Shown here piece by piece: positions 7,734 through 16,512 of a stretch of 64,000 bases of DNA. The first letter of the stretch is position 1; each line of letters starts with the position of its first letter. A program made the position numbers and the translations under genes. The stretch is from E44-bin32 sp034430595. Its GTDB lineage: Bacteria; Chloroflexota; Anaerolineae; Anaerolineales; E44-bin32. The stretch covers positions 65,946 through 129,945 of the forward strand of contig DAOUEL010000058.1 of the NCBI GenBank assembly GCA_034430595.1, written 5' to 3'. The notes under the pieces are model-generated. The model was not told the origin of the DNA. It made no database searches and saw nothing but the letters and a program-made list of their open reading frames with translations.

Positions 7734-10577
7734 TTAATCTCCCTGCGCCTGGGCTGGACCGCTTAGGGAAAGCTGGATTCGAAAAATACTTCCTCCGGCG
7801 GGGTTGTCTTCTACCCAAATTCTGCCAGCATGAGCGTCAACTGCCAGTTTGCAAAATGCCAGCCCAAGCCCAGTACCACGACGCCTACCGCTTATGCCAG
7901 GTATCTGGCCGTACCGATCGAAGATCCGTTCCCGGTATTCCATCGGAACTCCAGGTCCGGTGTCCGCTATTTGAATGTCAACCAGTTCACCTTCACCCTT
8001 CAGACTTAATTTTATTTGCCCTCCTGCGGGGGTGAATTTTAAGGCGTTGTCCACTAGGTTGGATAAGACACGGGCGATCTTTTCGCGATCTAGCCAAACC
8101 AGTACTGAAGGTTGAAGGTCTGTATCGATGATGATGCCGGATTTGTTCGCCTCGGGAAGGTATATCTCCGAGATCTCACGCATTATCGTCGTAAGATCGA
8201 CACTCTCCAGGGTTAACTGTGCTTCCCCTGATTCAAGACTGCTGATAGTTAGAAGGGAGTTGACTAGGCCCAGCATTTGCTGGACGCTGCGTTCGGAGAC
8301 CGCGATCGCTTGTTCCACAATCGGCGATTCAGATCCCTCGTCAATGTGCGTTTTAAGCAGAGTCAACCCGCTGAGGATTGCCGTCAAAGGGCCGCGTAAG
8401 TCGTGAACGATCATCTCAGTAAGTTGATTCCGTGATTCTTCGAGCTCGCGTTGTTGAGTGACATCACGAAGTACGATCAGCCACCCAATCAGGTCGCCAT
8501 CCGAGTCAAAGACCGGCGATTCGCTGCGCTGCAGGAACTGTGATTTACCTTGTGCTGCCTGGAAAATGGTAGTGCCGGAATAGTACGTCGTGCCTCTGCC
8601 GAGCGCTTCAAGCAACCGGCCAATATCGCCCGCACGGTAGCCCAGGCGATCTTCGAGTCGGAATTCAGGGTCGGTGATTATTCGACTTTCCAATCCTCGG
8701 AGATCTAGGTTGATGAATTCCCCTGCCAGCTTGTTGACCAGCAGCATGCGGCCGGAGAGGTCGATCATGATGATTCCCTCCCGGGTTGAATTCATAATGG
8801 CCATCAGCCGATCATGACCTTCGATTGTTGATTGGAATAGGCCGGTATTTTCGAGCGCAATAGCAGCCTGGATCGCGATTGATTGCGCGATACGCTCTGA
8901 TTCAGGCGAGAAACTGTCAGGCTGAAGCGAGGTTATCTCAAGCAAACCAAGTGTGCGCTGGCCAATTGCCAGCGGGACGATCATCAGGCCGGATGCTTTT
9001 CGTTCCAGTTCCAGGTAGTCTCTGTCGGCCTCGGTCGGTGCATTCGCCCGATCCCAGTGTTGAATTTTTCTCTCTCTGAGGCAAGTTCGGATGAAGGGCA
9101 GGTGCTGTGGGTCAAGCTCCAACCGCCCTGGGTCAGCAACCGGACGTCCATCGACAACCGAAGCGATGCAGTGTAAGTGCTTTTTTTCCAGGTGCCATTG
9201 GTAAACCGAAACCTGATGGGCTTTCAGTGCGAAGCTCAGTCCGTCGGCGGTGGCAAGAGCAACGGCTTCGGTTTCCAACGTCTCGCCGATTTGCGTGCTA
9301 GCCTGATAAAGAAGTGACTGTTCTGTCAGGCGCTGGTCCAGCTCGTTATACAGGCGCGCGTTTCGGATCGCTCCAGCTGCCTGAGATGCGATTCGCACCA
9401 AGATTGCTTGATCGGTATCGGAGAATGGTTCACGTGTAAATCGCTCGACGATGATCACGCCGAGATTGCCGGTTGGATCCAGGATAGGGACGCCAAGCAA
9501 AGCTTGAATTTCCGCATCCCCGACGCTTTTATATTGCAGGGAAGTGGCTGTTGTGGCAAACCGCTTTGGTTGACTTTCGGCTGCGATCTGTTTCGTTAGA
9601 TCAGGCACCAAAATGTTGGCTGGAGAATGTTCGTCCCGGCTGTGTGGAGGTTCAACCGCAACGATGACGAGCTTGTGTTCTGGTCCTGTAAACAGTGCTA
9701 AATGTCCTGACTGGGCTCCAGTTGCTCGCAGCGCTTGATCGAGAATAACCGCCTGCAGATCCTGAGAAGTCAGTGCGACCGCAAGCAATTCTGCGAATTG
9801 TTCAAGGCCTTCGAGTTCTTCCAACCTATTTCGAAGCGTTATATCCAGGCTGACACTTCGTATGATCTGGCGGATAAGCGGTGCAGCAATCCCAATCAGC
9901 AGACAGAAGATGAGAAGCGCCGGAAGGCCAAGTACTGCATACGCGGAAGCGCCCAGCATTGCAACAGGGAGTGGAATCACGATCAGCAAGCTCAGTATCA
10001 TGAACGACCGGCTGCTCAACCCCCTTAGCCCGAAAACCCTTCGTTCGAGCGAGATCAAACCAATGCCAACTGCGCTGAATCCAACACATGCGGCGAGAAA
10101 TGGAGCTGCATCTGCAACCGGATTCAGAATCGTCAGCCCTTCGCCGCCGGCCAGATCATATATGGCAAAGCCAACTGCCAGTGCAAGGGCACTCCTGGTA
10201 GAGTGCCCTAAGATCGCAGGGGAGATCCCAACCCCTGCTTTCTTGCCCATCTTTTTGTGCAGCGTTTCGGTCTTTATTAATAACGAAGACGCCAGCAATC
10301 CCACGAAGATGACGATGATTGCCCAAAGGGGCTGCTCGACCAATCCGTAGGCCAGGCCGAGAACATGGGTGATGTCCGCTGCGGTTGAATTTACCTCGAC
10401 GGAGAACCACCCGATCCATACGACCGTGACGAGAACAAGCAGGAACGGGAGAATGGGTGGGGGTCTGACGGCGCCAGGAATTAGCCAGATCCCAAGGAGC
10501 AATACCGTTACCAGTAGTTGGAGAACAGGCTGGAAAAATCGTTGAAAGGTCTTCATTTGACCCGGCCGTTGAACCAT
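7734..10577 (-). CDS. Membrane sensor histidine kinase with GAF and PAS domains
   Basis: This 947-residue protein starts with about seven hydrophobic helices (residues 10-230), followed by two GAF-like domains (about 250-400 and 420-590), a PAS domain (about 600-700), a HisKA dimerisation domain with the phospho-acceptor in VHDLRGPLTA (His about 725), and an HATPase domain. The ATPase shows the N box NLVDNALKF, the G1 box DTGPGVP and the G2 box GTGLGLAFCK. It senses an unknown signal through the membrane or GAF domains and phosphorylates a response regulator that is not encoded nearby. It lies 49 bases behind the TPR gene on the same strand and may be cotranscribed with it. ATG at 10577 has no clear ribosome site, and Met8 is an alternative start. 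Confidence 0.9.
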   Translation of the reverse strand: MVQRPGQMKTFQRFFQPVLQLLVTVLLLGIWLIPGAVRPPPILPFLLVLVTVVWIGWFSVEVNSTAADITHVLGLAYGLVEQPLWAIIVIFVGLLASSLLIKTETLHKKMGKKAGVGISPAILGHSTRSALALAVGFAIYDLAGGEGLTILNPVADAAPFLAACVGFSAVGIGLISLERRVFGLRGLSSRSFMILSLLIVIPLPVAMLGASAYAVLGLPALLIFCLLIGIAAPLIRQIIRSVSLDITLRNRLEELEGLEQFAELLAVALTSQDLQAVILDQALRATGAQSGHLALFTGPEHKLVIVAVEPPHSRDEHSPANILVPDLTKQIAAESQPKRFATTATSLQYKSVGDAEIQALLGVPILDPTGNLGVIIVERFTREPFSDTDQAILVRIASQAAGAIRNARLYNELDQRLTEQSLLYQASTQIGETLETEAVALATADGLSFALKAHQVSVYQWHLEKKHLHCIASVVDGRPVADPGRLELDPQHLPFIRTCLRERKIQHWDRANAPTEADRDYLELERKASGLMIVPLAIGQRTLGLLEITSLQPDSFSPESERIAQSIAIQAAIALENTGLFQSTIEGHDRLMAIMNSTREGIIMIDLSGRMLLVNKLAGEFINLDLRGLESRIITDPEFRLEDRLGYRAGDIGRLLEALGRGTTYYSGTTIFQAAQGKSQFLQRSESPVFDSDGDLIGWLIVLRDVTQQRELEESRNQLTEMIVHDLRGPLTAILSGLTLLKTHIDEGSESPIVEQAIAVSERSVQQMLGLVNSLLTISSLESGEAQLTLESVDLTTIMREISEIYLPEANKSGIIIDTDLQPSVLVWLDREKIARVLSNLVDNALKFTPAGGQIKLSLKGEGELVDIQIADTGPGVPMEYRERIFDRYGQIPGISGRRRGTGLGLAFCKLAVDAHAGRIWVEDNPAGGSIFRIQLSLSGPAQAQGD

Positions 10578-10626
10578 TGATCCGAGTAGTGCAGGAACTG
10601 GGCCAACGTCCTTCCTCGGATGAGGC

Positions 10627-12576
10627 TCAGGGCGTCGGGGTCACTGTTGTTGACCCGCTCGTTGCGCCTGGGGTGCTGGTCCGTGTTGGGCTTATTGTCG
10701 GGCTGGAGGTTGCCGTGCGCGTCGGGCCGATACCCGTTAGCTCATCATAATGCTGTTGTGCGAGCTCCTTGGTGGACGGAAGTGCATTTTCGAGGCTTAA
10801 GACATAGTTCCACATACGTATTGCATCACTCTTAACATCGGGGTTAGCCTCAAAAATTAAGCCCTGCAAGGCATAAATTTCGCCCAGCTCACGTTCTTTG
10901 ATGAAAGCGTTATTTAGCGAGTTCGCATAGGTAATCGCCGGTCCGGTGTAATCACGCAGGGCAAGTTGTGGATCGCCAAGCGCGACCAGAATCCTGGCTG
11001 CATTGATGAACAGATCGAAGGATTCTGGACCGAATCGCCTGGCCGAGAGGATATCCTCGTACGCAATCTTGTACTCACCGCGTTGGGTATTGAGTATTGC
11101 CCGGGCCATATATGCCGGGGCGTAGCGGTCATTAATTTCGAGTGCAATGTCTAGCATTTTTAAGGCCTGATCATATTGTCCGGTTCCGACCAGAGCGCGA
11201 CCGAGGGCAGCCCATCCCCGCTCATCGCTGGGCGAATAAGCCGTGTAGGTTTGAAGGGGCCAGATCGCGGTCGAGAAGTAGCCTGGATCGAGCGTGTTGA
11301 CCCCAAGGGCCACATACGATCGGCCCACTGCAAGGTAGCCCTCCAGCATGGCTGGATCGTCGGCACTGCCCTCAAGAGCGTAGTTGAGTGCTGACTGGAA
11401 CCGGGCCAGGTTCAGATAAGCCTCGCTCAAGTAAATCATCAAGCGCGGTGAGCTCGCACCAGCGGCCAAGGCTCCTTCAATAGTCGTAGATTGCTTCTGC
11501 CAGAGCTTATTGTCCGAGTAGTACTTTGCCAGCTCGAGTCGAGCCTCGATAAGAGCTGGATCTCGCTCAACCGCCCGTTCGAAATCACGCAAGGCTGCGT
11601 CCGTGTCACGCTCCAACAATGCCCGTCCACGGCCAAGGTACACGGCGGCATAATCTGGAGCTGCCTTGGCAACCTCATCGTAGGTCTTGATCGCGGCACC
11701 GATGGCGCCCTGCATGCGCTGGGCTTCGGCTTTGAAATAGAGTGCATCCGGCAGGTTGGGGGAGAGGGTCAAGACCTGATCGAAGAAGTCAATCGCCTGT
11801 TCATAATCTCCGCGCTGAAGGGCTTTGATCCCGGCATCGTAGGCTTCATAGCTGGGGTGGGGGGTGTAGCCAGCGATCGGAGTCGGCGTAGCTGTTGAGG
11901 CAATAAAGAGCGCGAGCGGTGTCTCGAAAAATTCGGTCGGAATTGGCGTTCGGATGATGCGCGTGGCGGCAGGAATCGGGGTGGCTGTTGGTGTACCGGG
12001 TAGTGGTGTATCCGTTGCTGTTGGGCTCGGTGCAGGGAGTGTGGAGGCGAAACCCAGGTACCCGGTCTGGAAGCGTGGAACAACGAAGAAAATAACTGCA
12101 GCGATGATTGCCACTCCTGCCGCGCCGAATACCAGCATTCCGAAAACCCTGCCAGCCCCCGCTCCCCTTTTAGACTTGAATGTCGATGGGCTGGCTTTCG
12201 GAAGTCCGACCGTGGCGGCTGCTGGCGGAGCAGCCTCCGGTTCTTTCTCTGGCTCGGCTAATGGCCCAGGCAGATCGTATTTGCGCTTTGGAAGGCGGAC
12301 AGGGGAGGGTATCTCTTTTTCGTCAGGCCGCCTGGCGCCCAGGATGGCTAATCCACGCAGCGCGGCCCTGTTGGTAGGGTCGATTCGGAGTGCTGATTCA
12401 AGGCAGTAGATTCTCTCACGTGGAATATCAACGACCGAGCTCATCCAGATCCAATATTCAGCGTTCTGGGATTCTGCCCGCAGCAGGCGGGATAGCAGTT
12501 CGCGCGCGCGAGCACGGTCCCCTGTTCGCACTGCTGCAATCGCTTCGGTAAGTGTGCTGGTCGAGTCGCTGGCCAA
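10627..12576 (-). CDS. TPR-repeat membrane protein with Thr/Pro-rich linkers
   Basis: The 649-residue product has a short cytoplasmic TPR-like segment (DRARARELLSRLLRAE), a charged linker, one membrane helix near residue 165, a Thr/Pro-rich stretch and then a long array of TPR repeats, and it ends in a Thr/Ser/Pro-rich tail. The C-terminal TPR domain should be extracellular and is probably a protein-interaction scaffold. The TTG at 12576 was chosen because AAGGAA lies six bases upstream and the peptide then starts at a typical first helix. An ATG at 12612 is possible but has only a weak site. It is divergent from the LysM lipoprotein, with only 81 bases between starts. Its precise function is unknown. 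Confidence 0.75.
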   Translation of the reverse strand: MASDSTSTLTEAIAAVRTGDRARARELLSRLLRAESQNAEYWIWMSSVVDIPRERIYCLESALRIDPTNRAALRGLAILGARRPDEKEIPSPVRLPKRKYDLPGPLAEPEKEPEAAPPAAATVGLPKASPSTFKSKRGAGAGRVFGMLVFGAAGVAIIAAVIFFVVPRFQTGYLGFASTLPAPSPTATDTPLPGTPTATPIPAATRIIRTPIPTEFFETPLALFIASTATPTPIAGYTPHPSYEAYDAGIKALQRGDYEQAIDFFDQVLTLSPNLPDALYFKAEAQRMQGAIGAAIKTYDEVAKAAPDYAAVYLGRGRALLERDTDAALRDFERAVERDPALIEARLELAKYYSDNKLWQKQSTTIEGALAAGASSPRLMIYLSEAYLNLARFQSALNYALEGSADDPAMLEGYLAVGRSYVALGVNTLDPGYFSTAIWPLQTYTAYSPSDERGWAALGRALVGTGQYDQALKMLDIALEINDRYAPAYMARAILNTQRGEYKIAYEDILSARRFGPESFDLFINAARILVALGDPQLALRDYTGPAITYANSLNNAFIKERELGEIYALQGLIFEANPDVKSDAIRMWNYVLSLENALPSTKELAQQHYDELTGIGPTRTATSSPTISPTRTSTPGATSGSTTVTPTP

Positions 12577-12640
12577 ATTTCGTTCCTTATCAACCCATCG
12601 GGAGTCTAGCATATCGACCTGTGTGCTGCTAATCCCCCAT

Positions 12641-12657
12641 TGGTATAATCGGCGATC
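12641..12657 (+). promoter_or_regulatory. Extended -10 promoter giving a leaderless or near-leaderless transcript
   Basis: TGGTATAATCGGCG contains an extended -10 (TGnTATAAT, hexamer 12644-12649) followed by a CGGCG discriminator. The ATG of the LysM gene is only eight bases after the hexamer, where transcription would be expected to start. No -35 consensus is seen. The same block recurs before tRNA-Ser and before the gene at 18412. Confidence 0.6.
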
Positions 12658-13632
12658 ATGGTAACTCAAGCAAGATTTGTGCCTCACTGGATTGTCTTCC
12701 TACTTCTGGCTGGCTGCCAAAGCCAACCCGGTACTGCTGCCGTCGTATCTCCAACTGCAACCCTGCTTCCCTTGACATCTTCAACCGCAACAAGGACTAT
12801 GGCCCCGCCGCCCGATTCTGAAAATACAACACCAGTGCTGGGTCCGACGCCGACGCCTTTTGTCCATATTGTTCAGCAAGGTGAGACGCTGCTGGGAATT
12901 TCGTTTCGCTATGGAGTTGATCTGGATGCCCTGCTCCTGGTTAACCCAGGGGTTGACCCCGGTTTCTTAACGATCGGACAGCAACTCCGCATTCCAGGCT
13001 CGGATGGAGAGCCGGTAGATTATCTTCTACCCACTCCAACTCCGGTGCCTCTTTCTCTTGGCCCTGTAAGTTGCTACGATTCCCCTTCTGGAAGAATGGT
13101 ATGTTTGTTGAGCGTTGAAAATGGGACGGCATTTGACCTCGAAAGCGTGGCAGTGCTGATTTCTTTGTTTGATAGCAAAGGGAATTTGGTCCAGGCGAAC
13201 ATGGCCGATTCACCGCTGGAACTTCTTCCCGCCGGGGACAGCATGCCGGTCTCGGCCGCATTTTCTTCTCGGCCACAGAATTTTCAATATGTCTCTGCTG
13301 AAGTACGTTCGGCGATCGCAGTTCCAGTTGGACAAGTCGAGGTCATCGAAATGTCTCTGGAGGTGAATGTTCAGGTGCTTCAGCCGGAGATCGGTCTCGC
13401 ACACCTTGAAGGTGAGGTTCTTTTTGCTGATGGAATTGACACCGAAGTCTCGCAGGTCCGCATCTTGGGCATTGTGCGGGATGCCCTCGGTCGATATATC
13501 GGATATAACCTATGGGACAGCCCAGTTCTGGAGGCCGGTGTAGAGCGGGTCCCCTTTTCCCTTGATGTCTACAGCCTGGGTCCAAGATTAGCAGGCGTCG
13601 AGCTTCATGCGCAGGGAAAATATGTTCGATAG
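12658..13632 (+). CDS. LysM-domain lipoprotein
   Basis: The 324-residue product opens with a signal peptide and a lipobox (LLAGC), so it should be anchored to the outer face of the membrane. After a Thr/Pro-rich linker comes one LysM domain (VQQGETLLGISFRYGVDLD, about residues 75-120), which binds N-acetylglucosamine-containing glycans such as peptidoglycan. The C-terminal 180 residues form beta-rich repeats of the type seen in FxLYD/DUF-like extracytoplasmic domains (VAVLISLFDSKGNLVQAN). The ATG sits directly at the predicted transcription start, and no Shine-Dalgarno is possible, so translation is probably leaderless. A wall-associated role is inferred from LysM and the lipobox; no enzymatic motif was seen. 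Confidence 0.8.
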   Translation: MVTQARFVPHWIVFLLLAGCQSQPGTAAVVSPTATLLPLTSSTATRTMAPPPDSENTTPVLGPTPTPFVHIVQQGETLLGISFRYGVDLDALLLVNPGVDPGFLTIGQQLRIPGSDGEPVDYLLPTPTPVPLSLGPVSCYDSPSGRMVCLLSVENGTAFDLESVAVLISLFDSKGNLVQANMADSPLELLPAGDSMPVSAAFSSRPQNFQYVSAEVRSAIAVPVGQVEVIEMSLEVNVQVLQPEIGLAHLEGEVLFADGIDTEVSQVRILGIVRDALGRYIGYNLWDSPVLEAGVERVPFSLDVYSLGPRLAGVELHAQGKYVR

Positions 13633-13674
13633 CCTCGTCAATCAAGCCTGTGCTACAGGCAGATAAGAACTCTG

Positions 13675-14430
13675 ATGGCGCATGTCGAACAAATCCCTTG
13701 CGAAAGCCGGGACAACCTGCGGATGCTGCTTGATGTTCGATCCGCAGCAGATGCCCTCGCAAGCTACTATGCCCTCTTTCACGATTGCAGTCGCGTGCAG
13801 TTGTATGGTTACTACCCGAATGCTGAAAACCTGAGTGGTTTCCTGACCATCGCCCAGACCGGGATAGATCTTTTCCGGCCGCTGGTTATCCCGTTCGCCG
13901 GGACACGCCAGGGTCTTCAGGAACTGGTCAAGGCTGCTGTTCTGCCAGGCCGACGCTACCTTGTTTATCTGCCTGTGGAACAGCAAGAGTATCTCATCGG
14001 AGTGGCCGACCTGAGCGGAATACAGGTCAGCAATTTACTGCGTCTCGACGCCCGAGGGTTCGAACCCGTCATAAACGTCCTCTTAGAACGCCGGCAATCT
14101 CCAGGTGGGAACCCGCGATTTGAGATTCGATCGAAGGATGGTTTTGCTGCGGCCGGGATAAATTGGCGGACTGAATTTGCGGCAGAAATTTATGCCGAGG
14201 GAGATGCGATCGGCTACCGTCGCGGATTCACGAAGTCGGTTCTTGGCGCCCTCATTCACCAAATGCTGCAGGAAAAGCTCACGATTTTCCTGCGCGTCCC
14301 GGATGATGATTATCGGTCGTTCGAAGATGCGTTTGACCTGGGTTTCAAACCGACCGGAGTAAGGCAGGTATTCGCGGATTTACAGATCCATGCCGAAATC
14401 TCGCCTGACGTCAAGAGTGAGGACCTATGA
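13675..14430 (+). CDS. GNAT-like acyltransferase-fold protein
   Basis: This is a 251-residue cytoplasmic protein without a signal peptide. The last 60 residues (GYRRGFTKSVLGALIHQMLQ, then an FDLGF motif) resemble the acetyl-CoA binding helix and final strand of FR47-type GNAT proteins, although the normal R/QxxGxG/A loop is imperfect (YRRGFTKS). The N-terminal 120 residues resemble the first half of a double GNAT fold. The substrate is unknown. The stop overlaps the next ATG (ATGA), so it is translationally coupled to the family 1 glycosidase. The identification rests on pattern only and would need a profile search; an N-acetyltransferase with a lost active site is equally possible. Confidence 0.5.
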   Translation: MAHVEQIPCESRDNLRMLLDVRSAADALASYYALFHDCSRVQLYGYYPNAENLSGFLTIAQTGIDLFRPLVIPFAGTRQGLQELVKAAVLPGRRYLVYLPVEQQEYLIGVADLSGIQVSNLLRLDARGFEPVINVLLERRQSPGGNPRFEIRSKDGFAAAGINWRTEFAAEIYAEGDAIGYRRGFTKSVLGALIHQMLQEKLTIFLRVPDDDYRSFEDAFDLGFKPTGVRQVFADLQIHAEISPDVKSEDL

Positions 14431-15779
14431 TCCAGGCCGCATACACATTCCCCTCATCCTTTCTTTGGGGAACCGCTACCGCCGGTCACCAGGTAGAGGG
14501 CGGGGATGAGCTCAGTGACTGGTACACGTGGGAGCAAATGCCTGGACGAATTCTGAGTGGGCATGTCTCAGGAGGGGCATGTGAGTGGTGGGATGGGCGT
14601 TGGGTAGAGGACTTCGACCGCGCAGCCCGGGCTCATCAGAATGCCCATCGATTGTCGGTCGAATGGAGCAGGATTGAGCCCTCGCTCGCGGTCTGGGATG
14701 ATTCGGCCATTGATCAATACCGCACGATGATTGACGGTGCTCGGAAACGAGGGCTCGAACCCATGGTGACCTTGAACCATTTTACCCTGCCGCAATGGTT
14801 GGCAGAGCGCGGCAGCTGGACGTGCGAAGAATCTGTGCTCTGGTTTGAACGCTACGTTCGAAAAGTGGTCAGCGAACTGAAAGATCTGGTAAAAATTTGG
14901 ATCACGATAAACGAACCGAATGTACTTATTTATGGAGGATACGTATCAAACGAATTTCCTCCAGGGCTGAAGGACATTCGCTCGGTCGCTCCGGTCCTCA
15001 GGAATTTGCTTCGTGCTCATTCTGCTGCTTATCACGCCATCCATGAGCTTGACGCACAGGCGCAAGTTGGCATCGCCCACCACTACCGGGGTTTTATGCC
15101 TCGCAACCCCGCGAGCATAGGCGATCGCTGGTTGGTGCGATTTAAAAACCGGAATTTTAATGAGCTCTTTCCGCAAGCGTTAATAAACGGCCATCCCCAT
15201 TTTCTGATTTGGCAAGATGACATACCGCAGGCGCGTGGAACCCAGGACTTCTTCGGATTAAATTACTACACGACAGAAGAAGTTGCGATGGATTGGCGGA
15301 ATCCTTTAAATTCCCTAAAGCCAGGAGGCTACTCTCAAGATGCAGATCTTAGCCCCTCCGGTTTCCTCGCCAATTCTCCCCAGGGGTTTTGGCAGGCTCT
15401 GAAATGGGCTCATCAGTATCAGCTCCCAATTTACGTCACAGAAAACGGGACGGAAGACCCCGACGACGGATTCAGGCGGAACTATCTGGCACAGCACTTG
15501 CACCAGCTCTGGAAGGCAGTGAACTTCAACTGGCGAATTAAGGGCTATTTTCATTGGACCCTGGTCGACAACTTTGAATGGGAGCGGGGATGGACGCAGC
15601 AGTGGGGTTTGTGGGAGCTGGATGAGCAAACGCAAACCCGTAAGAAAAGGCCGAGTGCCGATTTCTTTTCGGAAATCTGCCGCACGAACCAGCTTTCATC
15701 CGAGATGGTTCTTCGATATGCTGAACAGGTTTTTGATGATCTATTCCCTCCACGCGGCGCTTCAGAGCTCCTTACCTGA
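14427..15779 (+). CDS. Glycoside hydrolase family 1 beta-glycosidase
   Basis: Family 1 enzymes cleave beta-linked glucosides, galactosides and 6-phospho-glycosides by a retaining mechanism. The typical start FLWGTATAGHQVEGG is present, with the acid/base motif INEPN (Glu163) and the nucleophile motif VTENG (Glu339). The length (450 residues) is normal. There is no signal peptide, so it acts in the cytoplasm on imported oligosaccharides. It overlaps the preceding acyltransferase-like gene by four bases, and its last 44 or so bases contain the start of the M23 peptidase. The exact substrate cannot be inferred, and no transporter for it lies in the window. Confidence 0.92.
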   Translation: MIQAAYTFPSSFLWGTATAGHQVEGGDELSDWYTWEQMPGRILSGHVSGGACEWWDGRWVEDFDRAARAHQNAHRLSVEWSRIEPSLAVWDDSAIDQYRTMIDGARKRGLEPMVTLNHFTLPQWLAERGSWTCEESVLWFERYVRKVVSELKDLVKIWITINEPNVLIYGGYVSNEFPPGLKDIRSVAPVLRNLLRAHSAAYHAIHELDAQAQVGIAHHYRGFMPRNPASIGDRWLVRFKNRNFNELFPQALINGHPHFLIWQDDIPQARGTQDFFGLNYYTTEEVAMDWRNPLNSLKPGGYSQDADLSPSGFLANSPQGFWQALKWAHQYQLPIYVTENGTEDPDDGFRRNYLAQHLHQLWKAVNFNWRIKGYFHWTLVDNFEWERGWTQQWGLWELDEQTQTRKKRPSADFFSEICRTNQLSSEMVLRYAEQVFDDLFPPRGASELLT

Positions 15780-16512
15780 TCTCAAGCCGCAAACAAAGCG
15801 CCCTAAATTTTCGATCCTTTCTATAGGATTGCTGTGTCTTGGCGCAATCTTATGGTTTGGAATTCCTCAGCAGGCATTTGCCGATCCAGGCTCCCGTGTA
15901 GGAGAACGCCCATTTAACCTGCCGTTTGACGGTGATCCCGGCCCTGATAATTGGTTATTCATCCAGCCCTACGGGAATACCACTTTTGCCTACCAGTACC
16001 GTGGCAGTGTTTATTATGGTGGCCAGGGACTGCATTTTGGAATCGATCTAGCCGCGCCTTGCGGGACCCCTGTGCTTTCGATTGGCGATGGAGTTGTACA
16101 TTCGATCGACAGCTGGCATGGAGCAGGTCCGCATAATTTAATGATTTTCCACTCGAACGGCTATGCCTCCTTTTACGGCCACCTACTGGTTAGAGCAAAA
16201 CTTAAAATAGGCCAGAAGGTGAAAGCAGGCGAGATCGTTGGTTTGAGCGGCGATCCCGACCGGACCTGTAACTCCAGGCCTCATCTGCATCTCGAAATTC
16301 GCGATGTTGAAACCCAGGCCATCGCATACAACCCGATTGAACTCATCGACGCCGATTGGGATCGAATTGCGCTGTATGGGGTGACACCTGTTAAGTTCGA
16401 ACAAGACCTGGATAACCCTCGACAATGGATGGACATGTACGATCAACCCCTCACGAGATTTGGATATGGTCTTCTAAATGATTATGAGCATCCCTGGCCA
16501 TATGATTGGTAA
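15736..16512 (+). CDS. Secreted or membrane-anchored M23-family metallopeptidase (LytM-like)
   Basis: M23 peptidases cut peptidoglycan cross-bridges or act as regulators of wall enzymes. The LytM zinc ligands are present: His100 and Asp104 in HFGIDLAAP, His149 in YGHL, and His183/His185 in the final RPHLHLE motif. A hydrophobic segment near residues 27-42 followed by AFAD looks like a signal peptide with a long N-region. Two ATGs (15718 and 15736) lie within the end of the glycosidase gene. Neither has a strong ribosome site, although AGG is near the second. All metal ligands are intact, so it should be active. The stop overlaps the start of the next gene. Confidence 0.85.
   Translation: MIYSLHAALQSSLPDLKPQTKRPKFSILSIGLLCLGAILWFGIPQQAFADPGSRVGERPFNLPFDGDPGPDNWLFIQPYGNTTFAYQYRGSVYYGGQGLHFGIDLAAPCGTPVLSIGDGVVHSIDSWHGAGPHNLMIFHSNGYASFYGHLLVRAKLKIGQKVKAGEIVGLSGDPDRTCNSRPHLHLEIRDVETQAIAYNPIELIDADWDRIALYGVTPVKFEQDLDNPRQWMDMYDQPLTRFGYGLLNDYEHPWPYDW

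Noticed and set aside
10580..10621. Inverted repeat ATCCGAG/CTCGGAT between the TPR gene and the histidine kinase
   Set aside because: Seven bases with a 28-base loop; likely chance in a GC-rich spacer.
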